Shown here: positions 8,427 through 16,135 of the stretch, piece by piece
How positions within the stretch are numbered: position 1 is the first letter of the stretch
Layout: every line of letters starts with the position of its first letter
Assembly (NCBI GenBank): GCA_964575895.1
Contig: CAZNTE010000009.1
Coordinates: 29,775 to 93,774, forward strand
Reading direction: 5' to 3'
Length of the DNA stretch: 64,000 bases
Source of the DNA: Gudongella sp964575895
GTDB lineage: Bacteria > Bacillota > Clostridia > Tissierellales > Tissierellaceae
Program-made: the position numbers and the translations under genes
Notes under the pieces: generated by a model
Database searches by the model: none
What the model saw: the letters and a program-made list of their open reading frames with translations, nothing else
Told to the model about the DNA's origin: nothing

Positions 8427-10055
8427 ATGGCTAAGGAAATTAAATTTGGCGAAGATGCTCGTCGATCTATGGAAAGAGGAATAAATAAACTTGCTGATAC
8501 GGTTAAAGTTACTTTAGGACCAAAGGGAAGAAACGTAGTATTAGATAAGAAGTTTGGGGCTCCACTAATTACAAATGATGGAGTTACAATAGCAAGAGAG
8601 ATTGAATTAGAAGATAAGTTTGAGAATATGGGTGCTCAATTAGTTAAGGAAGTTGCAACCAAGACTAATGATGTAGCAGGTGATGGAACAACTACGGCAA
8701 CATTACTAGCTCAAGCAATAATTAGAGAAGGGCTTAAGAATGTTGCAGCTGGTGCAAATCCCATGGTACTACAAAAGGGAATAAGAAAGGCTGTAGATGT
8801 AGCTGTTACTGAAATTAAGAACGCATCTGTACCAGTTGAGTCAAAAGAAGCCATAGCTCAAGTTGCTTCAATTTCTGCTGGTGATGATGAAATTGGTAAT
8901 CTGATTGCTGATGCTATGGAAAAAGTTGGAAATGATGGAGTAATAACTGTAGAAGAGTCTAAGTCCATGGGAACTACTTTAGACGTTGTTGAAGGTATGC
9001 AGTTTGATAGAGGTTATGTTTCAGCTTATATGGTAACAGACACTGAGAAGATGATTGCTGAATATGAAAATCCATATATATTAATTACTGATAAAAAGAT
9101 CTCCAATATTCAGGAAATCCTACCAGTGTTAGAGCAAATTGTACAACTAAGTAAACCACTAGTAATTATTGCTGAAGACATAGAAGGAGAAGCTATGGCT
9201 ACCCTAGTAGTAAATAAGCTAAGAGGAACCTTCAACTGTGTAGCAGTAAAAGCTCCTGGATTTGGTGACAGAAGAAAAGAAATGTTACAGGATATTGCTA
9301 TCCTAACAGGTGGTACTGTAATATCTGAAGAGCTTGGCTATGAATTAAAAGAAGCTACTCTTGAAATGTTAGGTAGAGCAGCTAAAGTGAAAATAGATAA
9401 AGATACAACAGTTATAGTAAATGGTGAAGGGAATCAAGAAGAAATTCACAATAGAGTTAAACAGATAAAGGCACAGTTGGATGCAACTGAATCTGAGTTT
9501 GATGCTGAGAAACTTCAAGAAAGATTGGCAAAATTATCTGGAGGAGTTGCAGTTATACAAGTAGGAGCTGCTACTGAAACTGAGTTAAAAGAGAGAAAAC
9601 TAAGAATTGAAGATGCACTAGCAGCCACCAGAGCGGCTGTAGAGGAAGGAATCGTACCTGGAGGAGGAACAGTACTATTAAATGCTATTCCAAGGGTAGA
9701 GAAGCTTCTAGCCACTGTAAATGGCGATGAAAAAACTGGTATCTCAATAATTCTAAGAGCTTTAGAAGAACCTGTAAGACAAATTGCAGCAAATGCAGGA
9801 CTAGAAGGCTCAATAATTGTTGAAAAAGTCAAAGCAGCTGAAGTTGGCATTGGATTTGACGCAATGGCTGAAGAGTATGTAAATATGATTGATAAAGGAA
9901 TTGTTGACCCAACAAAGGTTACACGTTCAGCATTACAAAATGCAGCTAGTGTAGCAGCTATGGTCTTAACTACTGAAAGTGCAGTAGCTGATATAGAATC
10001 TGAAGATCCTATGGCAGGAATGGGTGGCATGGGCGGAATGGGCGGCATGATGTAG
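8427..10055 (+). CDS. groEL: chaperonin GroEL
   Basis: 542 aa 60-kDa chaperonin, complete. ATP-site motifs include VTLGPKGRNVVL and DGTTTATLLAQ, the apical domain contains GFGDRRKEML, and VPGGGTVLL lies near residue 410. The tail ends in GGM repeats. The start is set at ATG 8427 (MAKEIKFGED), with AAAGGAG ten bases upstream; the in-frame start four codons earlier overlaps the ribosome site. HrcA/CIRCE heat-shock control is expected through the shared leader with groES. Confidence 0.99.
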   Translation: MAKEIKFGEDARRSMERGINKLADTVKVTLGPKGRNVVLDKKFGAPLITNDGVTIAREIELEDKFENMGAQLVKEVATKTNDVAGDGTTTATLLAQAIIREGLKNVAAGANPMVLQKGIRKAVDVAVTEIKNASVPVESKEAIAQVASISAGDDEIGNLIADAMEKVGNDGVITVEESKSMGTTLDVVEGMQFDRGYVSAYMVTDTEKMIAEYENPYILITDKKISNIQEILPVLEQIVQLSKPLVIIAEDIEGEAMATLVVNKLRGTFNCVAVKAPGFGDRRKEMLQDIAILTGGTVISEELGYELKEATLEMLGRAAKVKIDKDTTVIVNGEGNQEEIHNRVKQIKAQLDATESEFDAEKLQERLAKLSGGVAVIQVGAATETELKERKLRIEDALAATRAAVEEGIVPGGGTVLLNAIPRVEKLLATVNGDEKTGISIILRALEEPVRQIAANAGLEGSIIVEKVKAAEVGIGFDAMAEEYVNMIDKGIVDPTKVTRSALQNAASVAAMVLTTESAVADIESEDPMAGMGGMGGMGGMM

Positions 10056-10068
10056 TCCATACTCAATG

Positions 10069-10110
10069 AATTGAAAAAAGACAAGGTTGGAACCTTGTCT
10101 TTTTTCAATT
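10069..10110. terminator. perfect bidirectional terminator after groEL
   Basis: A 20-bp perfect stem with a 2-nt loop: left arm 10069-10088 begins AATTGAAAAAAGACAAGG, right arm 10091-10110 is its exact complement and includes six T. Confidence 0.93.
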
Positions 10111-10172
10111 CTACCATACGTTTATTTCAATTTATTTCTTTCTTTGATATAGTATTGTTTGGAGGAGATATT

Positions 10173-10769
10173 ATGGATAGTGATAAAATTGGCAATTTAA
10201 TTCAAAGAAGAAGAAAAGAGATGAACTTAACTCAAAAGAATTTAGCTGATCGACTATTCCTTAGCGATAAGACTATATCAAAATGGGAGAGAGGTATTGG
10301 ACTGCCTGATGTAACCATTCTTCCTTTATTGGCTAACCAATTGGGAATAACACTTGATAGTCTTATGCAGGGCGAATTTGAAATAAACGATAATATTGGA
10401 GGAAATATGAAAAATCTAAAATTTTATTATTGCAAGTCTTGCAGTAATATTGTCACCTCAACACTTGATGTAGAAATTTCATGCTGTGGAAAGAAGTTAA
10501 GTGAATTAATACCAGACAAGGCAAGTGAAGAAGAAAAATTAGAAATTCAGCTAATTGAACATGACTACTATATAACTTCTGACCATCCAATGACTAAGGA
10601 TAATTACATTAGTTTTGTAGCTCTATTAACTGGAGATAGTATTATGCTTAAAAAACAATACCCTGAGTGGAATTTACAATTAAGAATACCTAACTTCGGC
10701 AAGGGAAAGCTGGTGTGGTATAGTACAAGCAAGGGCTTAAAGTACCAATTGACAAATATAAAGAAATAA
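10173..10769 (+). CDS. XRE-family regulator fused to desulfoferrodoxin-like region
   Basis: 198 aa. Residues 1-65 are a Cro/C1 helix-turn-helix (LTQKNLADRLFLSDKTISKWERG). Residues about 80-115 hold C-x2-C-x13-C-C, the cysteine pattern of desulforedoxin. The rest resembles the superoxide-reductase fold, with HPMTKDNYISF matching the HPMxxxHYI motif. The second His of that motif is Asn here, and the C-terminal C-N-x-H-G ligand segment is replaced by YSTSKG, so the catalytic iron site looks lost. The architecture suggests a redox- or metal-responsive regulator that kept the Cys4 centre; this is inference. ATG at 10173 follows GGAGGAG; the upstream frame extension lies inside the groEL terminator. 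Confidence 0.85.
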   Translation: MDSDKIGNLIQRRRKEMNLTQKNLADRLFLSDKTISKWERGIGLPDVTILPLLANQLGITLDSLMQGEFEINDNIGGNMKNLKFYYCKSCSNIVTSTLDVEISCCGKKLSELIPDKASEEEKLEIQLIEHDYYITSDHPMTKDNYISFVALLTGDSIMLKKQYPEWNLQLRIPNFGKGKLVWYSTSKGLKYQLTNIKK

Positions 10770-10772
10770 GGG

Positions 10773-10806
10773 AAATCCTCACCAATTATTACATGGTGAG
10801 GATTTT
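10773..10806 (+). terminator. terminator after XRE gene
   Basis: AAATCCTCACCA (10773-10784), 9-nt loop, TGGTGAGGATTT (10794-10805), then T-rich. Confidence 0.85.
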
Positions 10807-11192
10807 AGATTAGCCCACATAAATGTGGGGGGATTACATTTTCACTGCCAGGATAAGGACAAAGAGGTTACAGTGGTTAAGTGGATAAATGGGGGGCAAA
10901 ATGCCTTTAAGCTAAATTGTATTTATTCTTTATTCAGATCTTTGTCCTTTGAGATTGTATCCCGTACCTTTTCTGAACTTTTACTTATATTGTTAAACCT
11001 TATATAAATAATACTTTATCTTTAATAGATAGTAAAATTCATATATTTCATAATATACATTCCTAGAGGGAATAAAACCATAGGATTAATCCTTTCGTAA
11101 CTTCTATTTACAAAACTTATGTGCTATAATTAGGCTATAAACATAATTCATAACAATCAAAGAATAGATTCCAAATACGAATGGAGATAAGT
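10807..11192. other. non-coding interval before LysR gene
   Basis: No convincing gene. It holds a small hairpin (CCCACAT-AA-ATGTGGG near 10815), a distant inverted pair GGACAAAG/CTTTGTCC (about 10857 and 10941), and an extended -10 TGCTATAAT ending at 11130 that probably drives the LysR gene. A 60-codon frame at 10825-11007 has no ribosome site and odd composition. Confidence 0.5.
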
Positions 11193-12071
11193 ATGGATAT
11201 AAAACAAATCAAGACATTTATAGTAGTAGCTAACTCATTGAATTTTACAAAAGCTGCAGAAGAGCTTTTTATGACTCAATCTTCTGTTAGTAAGATTATA
11301 AAAGCATTGGAAGATGAACTAGAAAGTGTACTTTTTCACAGAAGTCCAAAGATAGAACTAACAGATGTTGGAAGAGAATTTTTAGATAAATCCATCGAAA
11401 TTATTAGTCTTGTGGAAAGTATACCTGAGGAGATATCTCAATATCAAAGAAATCCAAGAGGAAATATACATATAGGAATACCTCCAATAATCGGGGCATC
11501 ATTCTTTCCAAAACTCATTGGAGACTTTAAAAGAAGTTTTCCAGAAATAAATATTAGATTGGTGGAGGAAGGCTCAAAGAGCATTATTGAATTATTAAAA
11601 GAGTCATCTCTTGATATTGGAGTAGTATGCTCATACCCAGAAGAAGAACTTGGTTTTAGCACAATGGAATTTGTAAAAAGTCCCTTAATGCTAGTTGTAA
11701 ACCAGTCTAATCCACTAGCTAACAAGGATGAGATTAGCTTTTTAGAGTTGAAGAATCAGGAATTTGTAATATTTCAAGAAGATTTTAGCTTATATGATCA
11801 AATTGTTGCAGGTTGCTTAAAACATGGCTACCATCCCAATATTATTTGTAATAGCTCTCAAAGAGATTTTATATTGGAAATGGTAAAGGCAAATCTTGGA
11901 ATAACTCTGCTTCCTCAAATTATTACACAATCAATAGTTGACCATAATTTAAGGATAATACCAGTAAAAGATCCAAACATATACTTAAACCTTCTTATGG
12001 TATGGAGCAATGTTAGGTATAAGTCAACAGCAACTAAAGAATGGCTAAAATATGTGAAGTCTATGTATTAA
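11193..12071 (+). CDS. LysR-family transcriptional regulator
   Basis: 292 aa with the standard LysR layout. The N-terminal winged helix (MDIKQIKTFIVVANSLNFTK, then AAEELFMTQSSVSKIIKALE) is followed by a periplasmic-binding-like effector domain (about 90-292). ATG at 11193 is preferred over 11181 because GGAGAT lies between them at proper spacing. No divergent neighbour identifies its target: the upstream gene points the same way and the downstream gene is a papain-fold hydrolase 81 bp away. The effector is unknown. The family resembles CysB/CbbR-like regulators broadly, with no specific assignment possible. Confidence 0.93.
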   Translation: MDIKQIKTFIVVANSLNFTKAAEELFMTQSSVSKIIKALEDELESVLFHRSPKIELTDVGREFLDKSIEIISLVESIPEEISQYQRNPRGNIHIGIPPIIGASFFPKLIGDFKRSFPEINIRLVEEGSKSIIELLKESSLDIGVVCSYPEEELGFSTMEFVKSPLMLVVNQSNPLANKDEISFLELKNQEFVIFQEDFSLYDQIVAGCLKHGYHPNIICNSSQRDFILEMVKANLGITLLPQIITQSIVDHNLRIIPVKDPNIYLNLLMVWSNVRYKSTATKEWLKYVKSMY

Positions 12072-12152
12072 AGGGCGAAATATTTATGTTGCATTAAAGG
12101 TCAAAAAGGTATATTATATTAAAGCAATTATAAGTAGTAGGAGATGAAAGAA

Positions 12153-12779
12153 ATGAACAGAACTTATACCATATATTTATTATTAACCCATAGTGGCTCA
12201 ATGTTTTCAAAGGCAATAAATGCCTATACCAGAGATCCATATACTCATATATCAATAGCATTCGATAGCCAGTTAAAAGATATCTATAGCTTTGGTAGAT
12301 TGAAACCATATAATCCAGTAATTGGGGGATTTGTAAAAGAAGACATAGAATTTGGAACCATCAAGAGATTCCCAAGGACTAAATGTGCCCTATATTCATT
12401 GGACATAACTGAAGAACAATATATTAGTTTAATAAAGGAACTGGATAGATTTACCAGTCAAAGTAAGAAGTATAACTACAATCTACTGGGAGTAATAACT
12501 GCAATGTTTCACTATCCAATGAGTAGAGAATACAGTTACTTCTGCTCTCAGTTCGTTTCGGAACTACTCTTGAAGAGTGGAGTAGCTATAACCAAAAAGA
12601 ATCCTGGACTTACTTCACCAATGGATATAATGGGATATAAAAACTTGAATTTTATATACTCAGGTTACTTGAAGGATTACATTCTAAACAATTACAATCC
12701 TAAATTAGTAGAAGGCAGTGTTCAACCTAGAAACGTAATATTTGATCTTATACCATGGAGTCGATTAATTAGGAGGTAA
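12153..12779 (+). CDS. papain-fold (NlpC/P60-like, YiiX/YycO type) cysteine hydrolase
   Basis: 208 aa cytoplasmic protein without signal peptide. The pattern fits permuted NlpC/P60-like hydrolases: an early His in DPYTHISIAF (near residue 34) and a later Cys in YFCSQFVSELL (near residue 137). An intervening region (FGRLKPY, YNYNLLGVI) supports the same fold. These enzymes hydrolyse amide or thioester bonds; the substrate is unknown. ATG at 12153 has GGAG nine bases ahead, while the ATG at 12144 abuts that site. It is 3 bp upstream of the small thioredoxin, so cotranscription is likely. Confidence 0.72.
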   Translation: MNRTYTIYLLLTHSGSMFSKAINAYTRDPYTHISIAFDSQLKDIYSFGRLKPYNPVIGGFVKEDIEFGTIKRFPRTKCALYSLDITEEQYISLIKELDRFTSQSKKYNYNLLGVITAMFHYPMSREYSYFCSQFVSELLLKSGVAITKKNPGLTSPMDIMGYKNLNFIYSGYLKDYILNNYNPKLVEGSVQPRNVIFDLIPWSRLIRR

Positions 12780-12782
12780 AGA

Positions 12783-13013
12783 ATGATAATTAAAATATTA
12801 GGCACAGGTTGTGATAAATGTGACAAATCATATGACAATGCTATAAGGGCAACAAAAGAATTGGGAATAGAGGCTAAGGTAGAAAAGGTAACAGACCTTG
12901 TAACCATGATGAAGTATGGAATTCTAAGCACTCCAGGAATAGTTATTAATGAAAAAGTTGTTATGACAGGAAGAGTAGCCACTTTAGATGATTATAAAAG
13001 ATTGTTAAAATAA
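12783..13013 (+). CDS. small thioredoxin-fold redox protein (MTH895/TlpA-like)
   Basis: 76 aa. CDKC at residues 10-13 (GTGCDKCDKSY) and the cis-Pro region STPGIVIN match the 'redox-active disulfide protein 2' family of minimal thioredoxins. It probably receives electrons from a dithiol reductase or participates in metal/thiol handling. The start has AGGAGG upstream. It sits just ahead of an ArsR gene; in other genomes such proteins often sit next to ArsR-regulated arsenic or permease genes, though no permease is present here. Confidence 0.88.
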   Translation: MIIKILGTGCDKCDKSYDNAIRATKELGIEAKVEKVTDLVTMMKYGILSTPGIVINEKVVMTGRVATLDDYKRLLK

Positions 13014-13035
13014 TATGAAAATATTGGAAATAATG

Positions 13036-13064
13036 TTGACAAACCCACGAAAGTGGGTTATTAT
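13036..13064 (+). promoter_or_regulatory. promoter with palindrome in its spacer (ArsR gene)
   Basis: TTGACA (13036-13041), exactly 17 bp, TATTAT (13059-13064). The spacer is nearly filled by AACCCAC-GAAA-GTGGGTT (13042-13059). This is an operator candidate for the downstream ArsR, though the hairpin followed by ATTATTTT could also end the upstream transcript. Confidence 0.65.
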
Positions 13065-13108
13065 TTTAACATACAAATAGATAAATTTAAATATAAAGGG
13101 GTAAGGGT

Positions 13109-13420
13109 ATGGACAGAAGAGTTGATGTATTAAAAGCTTTAGGCGATAAGAACAGACTGTTGATATTGGATATGCTCTCCTGTGGAGAAATGTGTGCTTG
13201 TGATATTATGGATGGATTGGAGTTAACCCAACCAACCATATCACACCATATGAAGATTCTCGTAAAATCAGGGTTAGTTAATGGAAAGAAAGCCGGAAAG
13301 TGGGTAAACTACTCTATTAACAAAGAAACAATAAAGGATTTGACAGATTACATAGATTTTTTGACTAATGAAAAAGAAAACTGTATATGCCATAGAAAAA
13401 CAAAGATTTGCAAATTGTAA
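13109..13420 (+). CDS. ArsR/SmtB-family metal-sensing repressor
   Basis: 103 aa winged-helix repressor. DKNRLLILDMLSCGEMCACDI carries the alpha-3 CxC metal site of the ArsR/CadC type, and LTQPTISHHMKILVKSGLV is the recognition helix. The tail adds CICHRKTKIC, giving further thiols that could complete a metal site. ATG at 13109 has GGGGTAAGG upstream. A COG0523 GTPase follows 26 bp downstream. ArsR proteins release DNA when they bind As(III), Cd, Zn or related ions; the ligand here is unknown. The promoter-spacer palindrome is a plausible autoregulatory site. Confidence 0.9.
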   Translation: MDRRVDVLKALGDKNRLLILDMLSCGEMCACDIMDGLELTQPTISHHMKILVKSGLVNGKKAGKWVNYSINKETIKDLTDYIDFLTNEKENCICHRKTKICKL

Positions 13421-13446
13421 AGATATTAAGTTAGGAGAGTTTTGAA

Positions 13447-14376
13447 TTGAATAGAAAAATTGACTTATACTTACTTACAGGATTTTTAGGGGCTGGAAAA
13501 ACAACATTCCTTACTAATATTCTAAATGACTTGCAGGACCATAAGGTGGGAGTCATAATGAATGAGTTTGGAAGAGTTAGTATAGATGGTGAAATAATAA
13601 AAAAAGATGGATTAGAACTAACTGAGTTAAATAGGGGATCTATCTTTTGTTCATGTTTAAAATTGAATTTTGCCCATGCTATGGTGGAAATGGCAGACAA
13701 GGATCTTAAGTACTTGTTTGTAGAATCCTCAGGATTGGCAGATCCTTCAAATATTGGGGAGATATTAGAAGGTGTCAAATCAGTTAAAGGAGATGTGTAT
13801 GACTACAAGGGAGCAGTGTGCATAACTGATACTAACAACTTTCTAGATCAAGTGGATGATATAGAAACTCTTGAAAGACAAATAAAGCATTGTCATCTAG
13901 CAGTGCTTAGCAAGACAGACCTAGTTGATGATGATACCCTTACCAAAACAATAGAAAAAATCAGGGGTATAAACCCTATAGTTCCCATTGAAACAGCAAG
14001 TTTTGGAAGATTAGATTATAAGTTTTTAGATGAGGATTTATTAAAGTATTCCTGGAGTGAAACTGAAGATACAACTAACGCTCCGGAAAATAAGCCTAAG
14101 ACAATATTGATAGACTTTAATGAACCTTTGAAAAAGAAAGAAGTTATTAAATTTATCGATGAGATAAAAAATGATGCATACAGAATAAAGGGATTTGCAA
14201 TTTTAGAAGATGGTTGGAATCAAATAGATGTTGTGGGTAGGAAAATAGATTTTACAAAGAGTAAAGATAGAGGGAGCCAGCAAATAGTTGTTATTTCTAA
14301 AATAGGGCCTCAGATTATTAGACCAATTGCAAAAGTATGGGAAGAAAATTTAAAGGTCAGCATGAAGATGAAATAG
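13447..14376 (+). CDS. COG0523 (CobW/P47K) GTPase, putative metallochaperone
   Basis: 309 aa G3E GTPase. Walker A GFLGAGKTT lies at residues 12-20, ESSGLADPSN supplies switch residues, and LSKTDLVDD is the guanine-specificity motif. The family's CxCC metal motif appears here as C68-S-C70-L, lacking the last Cys. The C-terminal domain is short and shows no His-rich tail. TTG start with GGAGAG upstream. It lies 26 bp downstream of an ArsR gene and ends in a terminator, suggesting a metal-responsive pair. Family members insert or traffic Zn, Co or Ni; some cobalamin-protein and nitrile-hydratase types exist, so the substrate is open. Confidence 0.88.
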   Translation: MNRKIDLYLLTGFLGAGKTTFLTNILNDLQDHKVGVIMNEFGRVSIDGEIIKKDGLELTELNRGSIFCSCLKLNFAHAMVEMADKDLKYLFVESSGLADPSNIGEILEGVKSVKGDVYDYKGAVCITDTNNFLDQVDDIETLERQIKHCHLAVLSKTDLVDDDTLTKTIEKIRGINPIVPIETASFGRLDYKFLDEDLLKYSWSETEDTTNAPENKPKTILIDFNEPLKKKEVIKFIDEIKNDAYRIKGFAILEDGWNQIDVVGRKIDFTKSKDRGSQQIVVISKIGPQIIRPIAKVWEENLKVSMKMK

Positions 14377-14394
14377 GGGGTAACCCCTTTTTTT
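14375..14394 (+). terminator. terminator after COG0523 gene
   Basis: AGGGG (14375-14379), loop GTAA, CCCCT (14384-14388), then seven T; it overlaps the stop codon. Confidence 0.85.
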
Positions 14395-14458
14395 AAACTA
14401 AAATAATTGAAAATTCAGTAAATATTTGGGTATATAAAATAGGAGGAGGTGTAATAAA

Positions 14459-15637
14459 GTGAAAGCAAAATTTATGGTGCTAGTTATAATCATTCTGATG
14501 GTACTTACAGGTTGTGCAAGTAAGGTTGAAGAAGTAGAAATTAAAACTGCTGAAGACTGGAAAGATCAACATTCTGATATTTTTGCTTCCTACATGAGCA
14601 ATTCAGAAATGGTAGAGACTACCTTTGGAGGATCCGTGCCCATTGATTATTTGGAAAAGTATCCTGAGCTGAAGGTATTCTATGATGGCTATGGATTTAG
14701 TATTGAGTATTTAAGGGCAAGGGGCCACGTTTATGCCTTAGAAGATGTTATACATACCAAAAGACCAAAGGCTGCTGCTAGTTGTTTTGCATGTAAAAGC
14801 CCTGATTACTTAAAACTTGTAACTGAAGAAGGAGATAAAGTTCATTCCATGACCTTTGAAGAAGTTACCCCAAGTATGATAAATACTATTAGTTGTTATG
14901 ACTGTCATGAAAATACACCAGGTGTAATAAATGTATCCAGGGGTCACTTCACAGAAGGATTAACACATTTAGACAAAGAGTATAAGCCAAATGATATGGT
15001 TTGTGGTCAGTGTCATGTTGAGTACTATCAAGATCCTGAAACTAGAGAAGTTACTCTACCTTGGCACAATGGTTTAGGGACTGATGGAATGATCCAGTAT
15101 TTTGACTCTATTGAATACTCAGATTGGGTACATCCAAAAACTAACTCTCCTCTACTTAAGGTTCAACATCCAGAATTTGAAACCTTCAATGGGAGCTTAC
15201 ATTCCGGATTCAACCTATCTTGCACTGATTGTCATATGCCTCAAGTTCAAGGAAATAGTGGTGAAACTATAAAATCTCATCATTGGACAAGCCCTCTTAA
15301 AACAGTTGAACAGTCATGTTTAGGCTGTCATCAAAGTGATACCACTAGTTCTCTTATAGCAAGGGTTGAAGGAGTTCAAGGGCAAGTTGAAGCTAGAATG
15401 ATGGAAGCCTCATTAGTTCTGCAAGAGCTGATTAGTGAATTGGTAAAAGAGACTAACTCTCAAACAGTTAGTGATCAAGTACTTGAAGAAGCAAGATATA
15501 AGCACAGGGTTGCTCAATTTAAATGGGATTTTGTATTTGTTGAAAACAGTGAAGGTTTCCATAACAAAGCAATGGCCTTAAAAGAATTGGATGATGTAAT
15601 AAGAATTGCAAATGAAGGTTTAGATTTGATAAGATAA
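14459..15637 (+). CDS. nrfA: cytochrome c nitrite reductase NrfA, lipoprotein form
   Basis: Reduces nitrite to ammonium with six electrons outside the membrane. Of 392 aa, five haem sites are visible: C109-x2-C112-K113, the Lys-ligated catalytic haem unique to NrfA, then CxxCH at 146, 182, 255 and 287. SDWVHPKTNSPLLKVQHPEFE and MVCGQCHVEYY match NrfA substrate/Ca-site regions. The signal peptide ends in a lipobox (LTGC, Cys19), so it is probably lipid-anchored. GTG start with AGGAGGAGG upstream. No NrfH-type quinol dehydrogenase lies beside it, and it is shorter than most NrfA; its electron donor is unclear. Confidence 0.95.
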   Translation: MKAKFMVLVIIILMVLTGCASKVEEVEIKTAEDWKDQHSDIFASYMSNSEMVETTFGGSVPIDYLEKYPELKVFYDGYGFSIEYLRARGHVYALEDVIHTKRPKAAASCFACKSPDYLKLVTEEGDKVHSMTFEEVTPSMINTISCYDCHENTPGVINVSRGHFTEGLTHLDKEYKPNDMVCGQCHVEYYQDPETREVTLPWHNGLGTDGMIQYFDSIEYSDWVHPKTNSPLLKVQHPEFETFNGSLHSGFNLSCTDCHMPQVQGNSGETIKSHHWTSPLKTVEQSCLGCHQSDTTSSLIARVEGVQGQVEARMMEASLVLQELISELVKETNSQTVSDQVLEEARYKHRVAQFKWDFVFVENSEGFHNKAMALKELDDVIRIANEGLDLIR

Positions 15638-15683
15638 GAGGGAGGTGGATTACCATCTTCCTATTATTATTTTGGAGGGAAAT

Positions 15684-16046
15684 ATGACCATAAATAAGAA
15701 AATCAAGATATGGAAGAATAATTATGTATATAAACAGGTTGAAAGAATAATTCTTCCTGATTTTAATCAGTCTGAAATTGAGAGATTAGAAGTTGAATTT
15801 TCAGGAAGAGTACAGAAGGTTGGATTTAGATTGGAGATTTATCTTCTGGCAAAGAAGTTAGGATTAACTGGATTTGCAGAAAATCTTCCTAATGGAAAAG
15901 TTCTAATGGAAGTTCAGGGAGAAAGAGAAAAAATAGATTTTCTTCTAGAATTCATGAAAGGATTAATAAGGGCTAAGGTTGAAAAAGTAATTATAAAAAA
16001 GATGGATAAGATTAGCAGGGAAGATTCATTTATTATCACGGAGTAA
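15684..16046 (+). CDS. acylphosphatase with N-terminal extension
   Basis: 120 aa. Residues about 35-115 match acylphosphatase: GRVQKVGFR carries the catalytic Arg and phosphate loop, and ENLPNGKV carries the Asn of the NxPxG segment. The usual GRVQGVGFR has a Lys in place of Gly. About 35 extra N-terminal residues (basic, WKNNYVYKQVERI) precede the domain, and canonical forms are near 90 aa. It hydrolyses acyl phosphates such as carbamoyl- or 1,3-bisphosphoglycerate. ATG at 15684 follows GGAGGG. It is 46 bp downstream of nrfA, so cotranscription is possible without an obvious shared role. Confidence 0.85.
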   Translation: MTINKKIKIWKNNYVYKQVERIILPDFNQSEIERLEVEFSGRVQKVGFRLEIYLLAKKLGLTGFAENLPNGKVLMEVQGEREKIDFLLEFMKGLIRAKVEKVIIKKMDKISREDSFIITE

Positions 16047-16064
16047 AGTAATTATATTTTTTCT

Positions 16065-16092
16065 TGACATTGGTCATTAGGTTTGTTACATT
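16065..16092 (+). promoter_or_regulatory. guaB promoter
   Basis: TTGACA (16065-16070), 16 bp, TACATT (16087-16092). No riboswitch seen in the short leader. Confidence 0.55.
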
Positions 16093-16135
16093 AGTAAGAA
16101 AATATTAACAGGGAAATCTTAAAGGAGGAATTGAT

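Noticed and set aside
9515..10117. 200-codon minus-strand frame opposite groEL
   Set aside because: Shadow of groEL codon bias; it includes the reverse of the GGM tail and terminator.
10825..11007. 60-codon frame
   Set aside because: No ribosome site, unusual composition and overlap with repeats; no family recognised.
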